Assembly: GCA_027475525.1 (NCBI GenBank)
Contig: JAMWFC010000043.1
Location: forward strand, 62,001 to 126,000
Direction of reading: 5' to 3'
Length of the DNA: 64,000 bases
DNA from: Macrolepiota albuminosa
Taxonomy: Eukaryota; Basidiomycota; Agaricomycetes; Agaricales; Agaricaceae
Part shown: in pieces, positions 19,151-31,057 of the stretch
Layout: every line of letters starts with the position of its first letter
Numbering within the stretch: the first letter of the stretch is position 1
The notes under the pieces: generated by a model
The model's input: only the letters and a program-made list of their open reading frames with translations
What the model was told of the DNA's origin: nothing
Databases searched by the model: none
Made by a program: the position numbers and the translations under genes

Positions 19151-21290
19151 TCCACAGCAGGATCAATGCCTTCTAAGACAGCGGAAGCCTGCCTAGAAGA
19201 GGTACCGGAGGAGGCTGCAAGGCCTAAAGTATCCCACACGGAAAACCAATTCCCGCGCACACCAGCAGTGGAGAAAGCTCTGGAGGTTGTAGAGCTTCCA
19301 GAGAAGGTGATGGAGTCGTCAAGTGATGACGACGCTGGAGCAGAGGAGCAGCGGCTGAAAACCATGTACACTGTGCGCTTGCAGGTGTTCTGGGACTTGC
19401 ACCCAGAGGTGATGAAATACACCACCCAAGCGCTACACGTCAGCGCACATAGTAGCACTTAGGTGACAAGGGCACAAAGTGCCCAATGTATTCAGTACAA
19501 AATATACTGATTTGATGGTGAGAGTGCTCACGATGGAGCTGCAAATGTATATGCAGCAGAAGGCCACATGGCAATCGGAGGCCTCGACCCCCTGGAGCCA
19601 CACGTCTGAGAAATGCTTGGCACGGCGCAATCAAGACATCGGAATCGAGCTAGTGGAGGCACTAGCACGGGCGCAGAAAGTGCCCGAAGTAAGACCAGTG
19701 AGTACTTTCTATACTCCAGCAGGACAAGGGTGGCGTGAGAAGCCCCCACACATGCATAACCAAGACCGTAGGACAGATATGTCAGGTCTGGATGGGCACG
19801 ATAGTACCATGCTCAAGGTGGAGAGCGAGGCATCTGTGATGCCGTGCGTGCCCATGGTGGAAATGTTGAGCGACAGAGTCATGTATCAACGTATGCGCAA
19901 TGGCGACCTCAGGACTAAGGGACAGTCCCTTATCAATGATCAGAGCATCGTATTTGAGGGCACTAAGCCCATTGACGAGATGCATCGTCAATTTGTCACA
20001 CAGGGTCAGGAGAATCAAGCTTCTCCAGTTTCAGGGTGGCGCAACGATCATGATCGAGGAGACTTCCTCGATCAAGAGGGCGCCATGAGACGTGATGCCC
20101 CTGGTAACAGCCGGGATGATGGCCCTAGGTCGATTCCTCAAGACGAGGGCAATTATGCCCACAGTCAAGGAGGCTCGGGATGCCCTCTGCAGGGTGGACG
20201 AGGGAAGTCACTTCCCCATGCCGCTGATTTGGCGACTAGATCCCTGGGTCAGCGGAAGGCCATTCGAATGCATCGTGAAGCCATGCACAATTGCCTGCAT
20301 TGAGTAGTCAATGATGCCCTGGGTATAATCTTATGGTTACCAGACGGGGTGAAGCTGCGTAAAGCAGACAGTAGGCATATTCGCGCCTATACAGGCACGT
20401 CCAAGTTCAGCAACCTGGAAGATTGGGCAATGGATGTATGCACCCATCTTGCCATGTGCTTATACAGAGGCAACCGTATGGAACGAGAACAAATCTTTGT
20501 TCTTCCTGAGTTCTTGGCCGGAGAGGCCATGGGGTGGTTTCGACGGGCAGTACTGCACGTCAACCATGTCCAATATGACTGGATGTTCAAAGGAGTCCTT
20601 ACAGGACTGTACAATTGATTCGTGCACCCCTCAATGCTCCAGGATGCAAGGCAGGACTTCCAGTCCGCCAAGTACACCGAGAAGTTGGGAGTGCAAGGGT
20701 GCACCCCTCAATGCTCCAGGATGCAAGGCAGGACTTCCAGTCCGCCAAGTACACCGAGAAGTTGGGAGTGCAAGGGTTCTATGATACCCTTAATGACCAT
20801 GCCCAGAACATGGCAGTATACCCAGATGGATATACAATGCTCAAAATGTTCTTGGATGGCATTCCAGCGGACATGCGCCGCTATTTGATACATGAGGACA
20901 GACTGTCCCCAGAAGTCAACGATGTGGAAGAGTTTGTGGCATATGCCATTAGGTATGAGCAGTCCCTGAAGACTGCTAACCACTACGAACATCGGAGTGG
21001 ACACAAAGGGAGACCCAGGCGACTACCGCCTGGTGGGACACCCTCATGGGGTCAGCATGTGGGGACCTTCCTGGCCAAAAAGGCTGATTTGGATCGTGAC
21101 CACAACATGCGGTTTGTGGTACGCAGAACTCCTGCTGCGAACTGAGTGCGGAGCCACCCACACCCAGAGCAGGCGCCAGACAGAGAACGTCCTAAACCAA
21201 GGCCGGACTTCAAGCCGGCCAACCCACCAGGGCAGTCGGGGACTTGTTTCACATGTGGCCAACCAGGCCACTACACTACCAACTGCCCCG
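19151..21290 (+). pseudogene. gag of element O, main part
   Basis: Continues the frame of 7338-7819 after element I. Pieces: 19151-19462, then after a frameshift 19479-20303 and 20349-20618, and after the 77-bp duplication 20770-21290. The gag core matches M and E2 (SNLEDWAMDVCTHLA, WFRRAVLHVNH). A CCHC knuckle CFTCGQPGHYTTNC is at 21245-21286. Stops at 20301, at about 20617 and at 21143 are TGA codons; two fit CGA to TGA, while the one at about 20617 replaces a Cys codon. Confidence 0.85.
20622..20775. repeat. 77-bp exact tandem duplication (probable assembly joint)
   Basis: 20622-20698 equals 20699-20775. It lies in gag of O and shifts the frame by two; without it the gag frame continues. 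Confidence 0.95.
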
Positions 21291-21464
21291 CAAAGCCGGG
21301 AGCCCCGAGGAAGGGGTATACACCCCGTGCCCACCTTCGAGCTGCACATACTGCAGCCACGAGTGGGAGTGACGGAGACGTATCTGCCGATTCTGAGGCA
21401 GAGCACCCCACAAATGACCAGGAGCCCCCAGAGGAGGCATCGGGTGCCAAGCCCGAGAGAGGGC

Positions 21465-21840
21465 CACAAGGCATGGACCTTATGGGACTCTGGGAGTACT
21501 ACGTCAGGCATAACGCCCCAGTTTGCCCATGTGTACGGAATATCCGTGCAGGAGTTGGATACACCATTGGCATTACAGCTGGGCACCGTAGGGAGCCGGG
21601 CCATGGTGCAGTATGGGACGAATGTGACTGTCCAAACACCGGGCTCACGTAGCCAGGAATACATGGATGTAGCAAACTTCGATCGCTACAATATGATACT
21701 GGGAACGCCATTCATGCGGCGTAACAAAGTCAGGAATACATGGATGTAGCAAACTTCGATCGCTACAATATGATACTGGGAACGCCATTCATGCGGCGTA
21801 ACAAAGTCATATTAGACTTTGACCATTGTCAGGTGCTAGT
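21465..21840 (+). pseudogene. aspartic protease of element O
   Basis: Catalytic motif in LWDSGSTTSGITPQF and end signature MILGTPFMRRNKV. One frameshift separates it from the gag zinc knuckle, and a 77-bp duplication repeats its last part. The order of motifs is the same as in M (1640-1089). Confidence 0.85.
21654..21807. repeat. 77-bp exact tandem duplication (probable assembly joint)
   Basis: 21654-21730 equals 21731-21807. It falls in the protease of O; the downstream frame fits the upstream one only after removing 77 bases. Confidence 0.95.
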
Positions 21841-22681
21841 GAATGGGAAAGTGATCCCAGCCGAGCGAGCTACAGCAGACGACACTGATAATCGTCTGCG
21901 ACGTCATCGCACTACGGAGAAACGCAAGGACTCTCCATGACTTGGCCGGCGCAGAGTGCTGGCCGTGGAGGATGTGGAGGAGGAAGTGCAGGCTATGCCT
22001 GGACTGAGCGCAGACCACAACGTGGTGATGATGAGCAAGGAGGAGTATCAAGCCTCTAAGAAGAGTGACGAGCGAATAATCACTCCTGATATTCGAGGCG
22101 CAAAGCCTCCAGACAAGCGCCATCGAAAGGCGAGACAACGGGAGGACTCAGTGGATGTATGTTCACCTACGTCCTCATGAGTCAAGTTGGATGACTTGAG
22201 AGACAGCATCCGAGAGGCGGAAGCCTCAGAAGAGGGGGACACATGGTCCCTATGGGAGTGACCAGCATCCTTGCCGGAGTACGACTAGGCATACGACCCC
22301 CGAATGCCACAAGAGTAGAACGAGCTGGTGGCAGCCACGTGTGCGCAAAATGCGCACCAGAGACGGATGACCGTCAAACCAGCATATTGCCAGCCAGCCT
22401 CGGACGAGGTGTCCATAGCATACTCACTTGTACGTGAGGGGAAAAGCCTCGTGGCTTATAAGGCAGTGGCAGCGGGTGCTCCGCTGAGACTACATATACC
22501 TGATGACAGTATCAATCGGGTGCTTGCAATGCACAAGCAATATGCACCGCCACCTCGGCCACCCTCAGAGACAGTGGAAGTACTTCCCCCGGTGCGTATG
22601 AAGGGGAAGCAGAAGGCGACAAGCCTTCGTGAGGAAGATATTCCTCGGTTGCGTTAGCAATGGCAAGAAGAATTTGCTGAC
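21808..22681 (+). pseudogene. protease-RT linker of element O
   Basis: One frame from 21808 to the RT, broken by several stops, several of them TGA read as Arg in a CGA context (21938, 22178 and 22259). Charged, low-complexity linker ending with EEDIPRLR just before RT, as in M. Confidence 0.65.
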
Positions 22682-24184
22682 ATGGTCAACGGGACCAAGG
22701 AGGAGCTCCTGCCATGGCGGGAGGTGAACCATGAGATCAATCTCATAGACGAGAGCAAGCAATATAAGTACCACTTGCCGCGCTGCCCACGCGCACTCCA
22801 GGAGCAACTACACGATAAAACTAATCACTATTTGAATGCTCAATGGTGGTCCCCATGCACCACCGCTCAAGCTGCACCATTATTGTGCATACTGAAGAAG
22901 GATGGATCCCTTCAGACAGCTCTTGATGCACGTCAGCGCAATGACAACACTATAAAGGATGTAACTCCTTTACCAGATCAGGAGGTGATCCAGGAAGACG
23001 TGGCTCGGGCGAAGTATCGCTCGAAGATTGACCTTACTGACACTTACGAGCAGGTGCACATTCGCACCGAAGACGTACCCAAGACCGTATTTGCATTGAT
23101 CATGGGCACGTTCATGAGCAACATAATGCAGATTGGAGACTGTAATGCTCCTGCCACCTTCCAGAGGCTAATGACCTCTATTTTTCGAGATGTAATAGGA
23201 CGTTTTATGCACATCTACTTAGATGATATATTCATCTACTCAGATTCTATGGAGGAGCATGAGCAGCACCTCAGAGTCGTATTCGAACGACTATGCAAGT
23301 ACAAGCTGTACTTGAAGTGGAAGAAATGTGAGCTTTACGCTCAGAGTATAGACTGCCTAGGGCATGTCATAGATGAGCGGGGTATCCACCCCAATCAGGA
23401 CAAGCTCGATCGCATTTGGGAGTGGCGCACGCCCCAAAACTACAATGACATCCAACGATTTGTTGGCCTTGTCAACTACATATCGAGCTTCTTGCCCGAT
23501 GTCACAGCCTATACTGGGCCACTTATGGCCATGACACAGAATGGGTCACCGTTCAATTGGAGGCTGTTGCACCAGCGGTGCTTTGAGATGGTCAAACAGA
23601 TCCGATCAATCAACCCTAGACAGGACGAGCCAATATGGCTCATTTGCGACGCGTCCAAGACAGGCGTCGGAGCCATGTACAGTCAGGGAAGCAGCTGGCA
23701 GACATGCCACCCAGCAGGGTTCATGTCAAAGAAGTTCACGACAGCCCAGCAAAACTATGCGGTGCACGAGCTGGAGACTCTTGCCATACTCGAGGCCCTC
23801 CTCAAGTGGGAGGATAAGCTGATGGGATATCCCATCCACATCATAACGGACCACAAGGCCCTTGAGTTCTTCAAAACTCAGGTGAACTTGTCACCGCGTC
23901 AGCGACGTTGGATAGACTACATGTCGAGATACCAGTTCGACATCACCTATGTTAAAGATGAACTCAACAAAGTGGCAGACTGCTTGTCATGCTACTTTGA
24001 GAGTGATGTAGTTGGGGAGGCTCACGAGCCTCATGAATATGTGCAGGCAGACTGCCGCATAGACCCTGATGAAGAGGATTTACCTCTCCACCGATACCAG
24101 GAGCTCAGGGAGCATGTCCTGGAAGTACGCGCTATGCGTGACGATGAACGGAGGCGAAGCACTTGCCTCAGGGGAGCAGCGTGA
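22682..24184 (+). pseudogene. reverse transcriptase-RNase H of element O
   Basis: 500 codons open. RT has KIDLTDTYEQVHI and the catalytic YLDD in HIYLDDIFIYSDS. RNase H has the first Asp in WLICDASKTGVGAMY, Glu in VHELETLAILEAL and Asp in IHIITDHKALEFF. The frame is the same as that of the upstream linker. It loses frame at about 24150, where the integrase frame (open from 24069) takes over by a small indel. Confidence 0.9.
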
Positions 24185-25898
24185 AGAGCAGGACATAGCC
24201 GCCCAGTTGCTCAAGGAGCATGAAGCCGTGGACCCAGCATCCACTGGGGAGCACAAGCACCCCGATATACCCGTTACGCTTGCGGAGATGCTCGAAGGCG
24301 AATTGCCTTCATCCCAGCCCCCTAGCCTGGTCAGCGACGACTTCCAGAAGGAAGTGGTGCAGGACTATGGCGATGATTCTCTCTTCGCCAAGATAATCGC
24401 CAATCCTGACGACTATCCTCAGTTCAGGCATGAGCCTGGTGGACTCATCACAACGGAGAACTGTCAAGGGGTGGCAGTGGTCTGCCTCCCCCATACACGA
24501 ACCATTGTTACGTGGGTCTTGGACCAGGCCCATGCACTGGTGGGGCACTTTGGTGCCGCCAGGACGTTGGGCTACATCCAGAGATGGTATTGGTGGCCAC
24601 GTATGGCCCAAGAAGTGACTAAGTTCTGCGCCTCATGCGCAGCATGTCAGAGGGCAAAGTTGTCCCCTGGATCCCCTCCTGGGAAGCTACACCAGCTACC
24701 CGTGCCAGTGAAACCTTGGGATTCCATTGGAATGGACTTCGTAGGTCCCTTTCCCGAGTCCAGAGGGTTCGATTACCTCTGGGTGGTAATATGCCGCATG
24801 ACGAGCATGGTGCACCTCATACCAGTGCGAACTACGCTGATGGCTAAGGAGCTGTCCTGGATCTACCTTAGGGAGATCATTAGGCTGCATAGGCTGCCTA
24901 GCACTATTGTGAGCGACCGTGACTCAAAGTTCATGTCTCAATGGTGGAGGGAACTCCACAAACTGTTAGGAGCGCGACTCCTCATGTCGACGTCCTTCCA
25001 TCCTCAAACGGATGGGCAAACAGAGCAGGCTAACTGCAGTATAGGCCAGATTCTGAGGGCAGTTGTTCGCCTGACCAACGGGACTGGGTGGACTGGTGTC
25101 CACTCACTGAGTTCGCGATTAACGCGAGTATCTCAGATACAACAGGGTATGCGCCCTTTGAGCTCAACGGAGGGTACTTGCCCTCTATGTTGCATGAAGT
25201 TTGTGCTGATACGGTGGCCCACCGAGGAGTTGTCGAGTTCGCCAGGCAGGCCCTGGAGAACATTGCAGCGGTGCATGACGCCATCATAGAGGCGCAAGTC
25301 TTTCAGGTGAAAAACGCCAATCACCATAGGCGAGCAGAACTGCCAATAGCAGTAGGAGCATTGGTTTACCTGTCAACGTGTAACCTGAGACTCCCAAAGG
25401 GTCAGGCGAGTAAACTCTGCCCGAAATGGGTAGGCCCATACCGCGTTCTAGACGCAGAGCCAAGTACCTCCAACTACGTGTTGGAGCTGCCTCTGGCATT
25501 ACAGGAATGACACATTGTTCCAAAGTTTCACATGTCGCTGTTGCGACCATACAGTACGTCTGACGATGCGCTATTTCCTAACAGGGCGACCCCAGGCCCC
25601 TATGATTTTGGGGCTCGAGACGATGATGAATGGTTCGTCGAATGCATCATTGGGCACCGGTGGACTGAGCGTAACACGCTCGAGTTTGAGATATGCTGGT
25701 CCCTCAGAGACACAACATGGGAGCCACACTCCCATTGCTCCAAGTTGGCGGCACTTGACCATTATTTGGAGTTGAAGGGCGTTAAGCGCCCACATCAATT
25801 AAGTAAGCCCATTGCTCCAAGTTGGCGGCACTTGACCATTATTTGGAGTTGAAGGGCGTTAAGCGCCCACATCAATTAAGTAAGCGTGCCAGCGCTTA
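24069..25898 (+). pseudogene. integrase of element O
   Basis: HHCC domain (HALVGHFG and CASCAACQRAK), core Asp in IGMDFVGPFPES, Asp in IVSDRDSKFMS and Glu in PQTDGQTEQAN. A frameshift at about 25080 moves to a second frame (TEFAINASISDTTGYAPFEL), which stops with TGA at about 25508 before VPKFHMSLLRPYS. The C-terminus (NTLEFEICWSLRDTTWEPH) resembles a degenerate chromodomain-type tail. The end is obscured by a 77-bp duplication at 25731. Confidence 0.88.
25731..25884. repeat. 77-bp exact tandem duplication (probable assembly joint)
   Basis: 25731-25807 equals 25808-25884, at the 3' end of the integrase of O. Confidence 0.95.
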
Positions 25899-26002
25899 AT
25901 TTGATCGGCAGTGCCAATCACGGCTTGGCTGAGTTGGTCAGCAGCTGTGGCTGAAACACGTCTTAAAAGGCAAAATTTCTTTTTCGCTTTTTTCCCTCAA
26001 CC

Positions 26003-29000
26003 ATGGACAACATGCCCGTGGACCAGAATGAGCAGCAGCAGCACATTGAGTTTGCGCCGTCAGTCTTACCATCGGCTGAAGGGGGGGGGCAGATGGCTCC
26101 CCCGCTGACCCAAAATGCACCCCAGTGGGGACAATCGCAACAGGCCGTAGGCTTCCCACAGCAGCAGCAACCACCAGCAGCAGGCTACTTGCCGCAGCAG
26201 CCAGTGATCAGTGGCTATCCACCACTCCAACCCATGCAGGGCAACTTCATGCCCCAGAACGCACCTGTGGGCGGCTATCAGCCCCAACAACCAGTAGTGG
26301 GCACTTATGCGCCACATCACACAGAGGGCCAATCCCAGCAACAGGCCTACGGGGGGCTAGTCAGCCCCCAAGCAGCGCCAGGATGGGGGCAGTTTGCCCC
26401 CGCTATGGTGAGAGGGGCTATGGGCACACATCTTTTGCCCCAGTTTACCGCCTCGGCGCAATACCCTGGCATGGGTGGTGTGCCCGTAATGATGCCGTAC
26501 CCCCCAGCTTGGATGGGGGCTTGGGGCACAATGCCCCAGTACAGCGACTCGCATGAGGCGCCAGCCAAGGGAGGCCGGTCGATTTCCCTGTCGACCACAG
26601 CACCAATTGACAATCTAGAGGGATGCCAAGCACCCCTCGTGCAGGCCACCATGGCCATTGAGAGCACAGAAACTCTCAGTCCAGAATGGAGCATCAGTTC
26701 ATCAGCTGATGCACCGATGGAGAGCTTGGCCAAGCTCTCCTTGCTACAGCGGCTGGAAATGCTGCACCAATCCGAGCCCAGCTCGGAAGAAGAGTCATGT
26801 CCTCAACATGACAAAGGAAAAGCACGGGCTGTCGAGCCCAGTCGCAACCAGGACTTAGTCCTGGCTACTCTTCTCCAACGTCTGGGAGACAACGGGTACG
26901 ATGTACCTGCAGAGTCATCATTCCTCTGCAATGTGGAGGCGGTCGTCCTCATCAGCCAGATGATGGACGACATGGATCATATGCGCACCCAGCGCAAAAC
27001 TGATCTCCTTGCCCTATCGGCCGCTTGTAAGCGGCAGACTACACCCCCGAGTCGGGACACCGACTCCAGCAACAAAAGGGCGTGTCAGCAAGGAGTGGAG
27101 GACGTGCCCTCCCGCTCGATTAAGTTGAGCGTTGTTGCCCCCAGCCAGGAGGCCGGCCTAGGACGGGACATCCTTCCCTATGAAGATGTCCCTGCTCCAG
27201 CCGCCCCCCGGCTTATCCAGCGCCTCGCCAGCGGCATGTCTGAGGTTGCATCTTTGCGACCAGTATCCGTGGTTTCCACCATGTACTCTGGGGAGCAGAG
27301 TTCCAGGGGCGTGAGCACATGCCCCACTGAGGCTAAGGCCTCACAACCCCAAAAGGATCGTCGGGGTAAGCAACTGGCAGGGCACACATACGTCAACGTG
27401 CACTTCCCCGAGGATGCCCCAAAAGGGGCCCCAGGGGCTAACATCCCCTTTTTACCTGCAATACTGGTAGAGGGCCTGCCAGCCCAACTCCCACGGTGTG
27501 TGTGGGCAATGGACCCATGGTCTGATAAGTCGGAGCCGGAGAGGCTGCCATCCCCACCCTCCGATGACAATTGGTATGAGGAGCCTGAAGAGGCTCGTAT
27601 GGAATCCCCTGTGCCACACGAGATGGCGGCACAACGTATGGCGCACAAACGGTGCAACAGCAATTGATGGGCCAAGATGGACCGTTGGGCGCAGGATAGC
27701 GCCAAGCGAGGAGCTGCCCTCCTCGAGGACGAAACTGGGCGCATCCCTGATGCGCTCAGTGTTGTGATCTACCGTGATCATACTATTGAGCGCCAGAACT
27801 CATTCTTTGGTGCGGGGTTAGCTCCCCAGTTCTATTGGTTGCCAGTGACCAATACCATCTTTGTCGGGCAAGAAGCCCACACAGCCAGGTCCTTCGAGAC
27901 CGATAAAGAGGGCAACGCCACGTCGACGCCCCACAACAGTAAGGTGTACCAAGTGGCACCTCACGGGTTTTTCCGCAGTCTTTGAGAAGTCCGCAGGCTT
28001 CATGCACTGGTTAACAACCAGTTTACGCCGATTTGTCAGCATCAGTTGGGCTACCTATTGCTCAACGAATTCAAGTGGATGGCGCTCAACTGCCACCCTA
28101 CTGCCCAAGACAGAGCCATGTCTCACTTACTCAACGAGGTCGCATATAGAACTATTGCGGTACCCTTTGCGAGTCCAGAGGAGCGGGAGAACATCCCGCG
28201 AATGATTGTTCCAACACGGATCTATCGCCACAAAGAGGGAGGGAGAATTGCCTTTGTCGGCCTTACTCCCCCTGATCCAAAGCAACCATTTGCTTTGGAC
28301 TACCTGGGCTCATATGCCCTCCTTTATGGATGTCCTGGGACGTCCAACGTATGGACTGGTCTGGCCATGGACCGAGCCATGCGCATTCATTGGCGCAGCC
28401 TCTTTGGGTTTGCGCTTGTATGCGCCCTCAGCATCAGCCGCCCCTCCAAGTCCACGGTACACAAGTACCTGGCCTATGTATTTGCACGGCCAGGCCTCTA
28501 CAAAGAGGCCATGGCTGAGTATGAGGCGGCTACGGGGCAAGTCTTTGTGCCCCTCCACGCCGACGATCCTAACTTCGAGGCTCGGGCTGTGGACATCCCA
28601 AAAGCATCAGCTTCCGTATTCACCACTTCAGACGTGTTACGCGTCCTTCTTCACAATTAAATTCCGGTCAGCTGGGCTGACCATGCGTACACCTATGGGG
28701 TCACCTACTTGGCCCACCTATTCTTCAGCGACAGCCAGCTCTACAACGAGGCGGCTGCTATCGACGACAAGAGGCTGCAATGCCTCGACCATTACGGTAC
28801 ACCCCAGTCCATCGCTCAGTGGGATGGGTGGCACGAGGCCACCATTGGCGATCGACAATGCCTGATGCTCCAGCAGCAGGACAGTCGTTGTGCTTACGAC
28901 GACGCGCTCACCAAGGGGATGTACCTCCTCATCGGGCAAGACATTCATGCCCGCAAAATCTGGACGCGCCAGTACCCGTCCGACACTGGGGATCTTCCTG

Positions 29001-29227
29001 ATCCCCAACCACCTATCCCGGGGTCGATCGTTGACCCCAATCTCACACTGTCCCCCCTCTGGGACTATGACGACTCCCTGCCAGTAGCAGGGCCTTCGGG
29101 CACTTCCTATGTGCCCGCACCTGAGGATGAACTCCTCAACTACGACATGGATGACGCGACTGCCGATCCATTCCGAGAGCCTGGGGACTCTCCCATTGCC
29201 CCCGTCTCTGACTTACCGACGGCCTGA
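26003..29227 (+). pseudogene. long accessory ORF of element O
   Basis: A single frame of 1,075 codons interrupted only by TGA at about 27665, TGA at about 27983 and TAA at 28658, all explained by C-to-T change. Residues 1-200 are rich in Gln, Pro, Gly and Tyr. The middle is acidic and Ser-rich. From about residue 555 the protein looks folded (TIERQNSFFGAGLAPQFYWL, LGYLLLNEFKWMALNCHP, YLGSYALLYGCPGTSNVW, WRSLFGFALVCALSI), and it has an acidic tail. It follows integrase by about 105 nt and ends 43 nt before the LTR. I recognise no domain. It is not an env-like gene by eye: no signal peptide or clear TM pair. Confidence 0.75.
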
Positions 29228-29262
29228 CCATCGTATTATCTCAAGACCGTAGCTCGGTCTGA

Positions 29263-29270
29263 TTGGGGGG
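29263..29270 (+). other. polypurine tract of element O
   Basis: TTGGGGGG directly before the 3' LTR at 29271, similar to the tract of element I (TTGGGGGGAGA). Confidence 0.75.
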
Positions 29271-29505
29271 TGTGTAGTGTAGTCCGCTATGTGGCATTGG
29301 CCACATAGCTTTACTTACTGTAGTAGTCAATATTATATTATATTTATTATAATATAATATTATTTACATTATTATATAAATAGTTTTACCAGCTGCTTAC
29401 AAAGCAGCTTATTTTTGTGTTTATACTACATAGTCAATAGACCGGACTGGTCTGATTCTGTGCAGTGTGAACCTAAGCTCTCACAATTCCTGTAACTTCG
29501 TTACA
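29271..29505 (+). repeat. 3' LTR of element O (235 bp)
   Basis: Pairs with 7040-7274. TGTGTAG at the start and GTTACA at the end. Right flank gtggac is gag of E2. Confidence 0.92.
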
Positions 29506-30765
29506 GTGGACACATCATACTACACGTCGTGGTCATGTTTGCTCCTCAAAAATGTGGACTTTGTCCACCTTTTCCTTGATAGTAACTTGCTTTTGAGGTG
29601 TCTTAACCTCCTGCACTGCAAGTAGTGCCTCTGGCTCTGCCGGAGCTGTCGTTACAGTCTCTACTTCAGACAATGCCTGCTGAGGCACTCTGCTAACAAT
29701 GCATTGACAGTTTGCGGCATTCTGACGCCTAACGTAGTCTTGCTGAGATTCATTGGCCTGATGAGGCGCATTTAGCAATTCCATTGCATTCACAATTAAT
29801 GGTGCTCATCGGCGCACACTCATTTCGCATTCCACTGAGTCAGCCAGAGTGGCCATTGAGACTGCTGACTCTCGTGCCGCTTTGCACTTGAGGTATTCCA
29901 CCACTTTGAGTTCGAAGTTACGCACAAATAATTTGATATATTCAGTCAAATCTGCACGGAGTACATTGTGGCTCCTAGCAGCCAGTAACTGTAAATGCTT
30001 TACTACGTAAAGCTGCAGACACTTTCGCGTTGATTCCTTCGTGACCAATGGATATTGGTCCAATACTAGCTGTAGCTGGATAGACAGGGTCAAATGTGAC
30101 CTCTTGCTTTCCTCATCATCTGAGGATTCCAGCTCAGACTCTAAGTCCAGAGCTCTCCTGAGGCCTCCATGCCTTGCTTGTGGCTGTTTGCCAGCCCTTC
30201 TGTGCAACTCTGGAATTCTAGGCACTAATGATGCCTTTTCTGACCTTACAACCTTGTCATCCTCCCTACTGACCACTATTGCTAGTCCTTGCTTCTGTCC
30301 TTGTCTCATCAACAACGACGGTCCTGGTTCAGTGGCAGCGTCTGCTACATACTCCAAATGTTGTTCCATTGGCACAGTCTGGAATGGAGTACTATGCATG
30401 AATGCGCTGCCTTGTACTATTTCCGAGTACTGGGTAAGGTCCAGTTGACCCTCAGACTGAGCTGATGAGCTCTCGGGCAGTACCGGGTACATCAATGAAG
30501 GCATTTGGCTTGCTGGCAGTGACACTCCTGAGACCGTGGATCTCTCTCCTGGTTTACCACCAGGCCATACAATGGACATCATCCATGATACAGATGGCCC
30601 ACCTGGCATTCCAAAGCTCGTGCTGACATCACAAGGTATTTTTTCATCCCACTTTGGCAGGGGCTGGTATGCAGACATGGATTGCGTCTTTACAGCTTGA
30701 GATACAAGTGGGTCACTTGTGTTTGTGGCTGGGAAAGGAGGGTCCGGATCAAGAGAGCCAGTCAT
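29506..30765 (-). pseudogene. gag N-terminal half of E2
   Basis: ATG at 30765 begins MTGSLDPDPPFPATN, matching MTGSLDPDPPFPAAD in M. The frame runs to 29806, where a TGA stands at the place of CGA in M (SVRR then Ala-Pro-Leu-Ile), continues to 29533, and is cut at 29506. Same Ser/Pro-rich N-terminus and helical part as M. Confidence 0.85.
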
Positions 30766-30883
30766 GGAAGCATGTTTTTGACATGATGCCAACAGAAATC
30801 AAGAGGTTTTGGTGATGAGTTAAGAGTTGCCTAGTTGGTAACAAGCTTAAAGTCTAAAGCTGATAGCAGAACATTCAAAAAAA

Positions 30884-31057
30884 TGTAACCGTTGGTTATG
30901 AGCTAGAACAATCTTGTGTGTATCACACAGTGCTGAATCAGACTGCAGTATCGGATTGACTAGAACTAGAGTAAATACAAGATGTTCTCTTACATAATAC
31001 TCTATTGAATGCTTATAGCATTGTTGATGCTAGTAACAAGTGTGATGCTCCGTTACA
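30884..31057 (-). repeat. 5' LTR of element E2 (174 bp)
   Basis: Minus-strand start TGTAACGGAGC, end CGGTTACA. Matches 4581-4753 with scattered changes and shares its hairpin words. Its outer edge abuts host sequence at 31058. Confidence 0.85.

Larger units (their letters stand above)
7040..29505 (+). mobile_element. Ty3/gypsy LTR element O with accessory ORF, disrupted
   Basis: Bounded by two 235-bp LTRs (7040-7274 and 29271-29505) that differ at only two positions, both CpG sites. Order: leader and gag start, element I inserted at 7820-19146, rest of gag, protease, RT, RNase H, integrase, a long accessory ORF, a polypurine tract and the 3' LTR. Without I and three 77-bp duplications it would be about 10.9 kb. 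Coding regions carry many stops and several frameshifts, so this copy is dead. Flanks show no matching target duplication (caaat on the left, gtgga on the right), and both flanks are parts of an older minus-strand element. Confidence 0.9.
29506..31057 (-). mobile_element. 5' fragment of old gypsy element E2
   Basis: LTR at 30884-31057 followed leftwards by the first part of gag, truncated at 29506 by the 3' LTR of O. Compared with the homologous part of M (about 3230-4753) it has lost many CpG sites to TpG or CpA. Together with 4754-7039 it probably represents one element. Confidence 0.8.

Noticed and set aside
19166..19462. Independent small gene just after element I
   Set aside because: It is the continuation of the O gag frame from 7819 once element I is removed.
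26003..27667. Env-like glycoprotein in element O
   Set aside because: No signal peptide, furin-type site or membrane anchor; the Gln/Pro-rich start does not fit an envelope protein.
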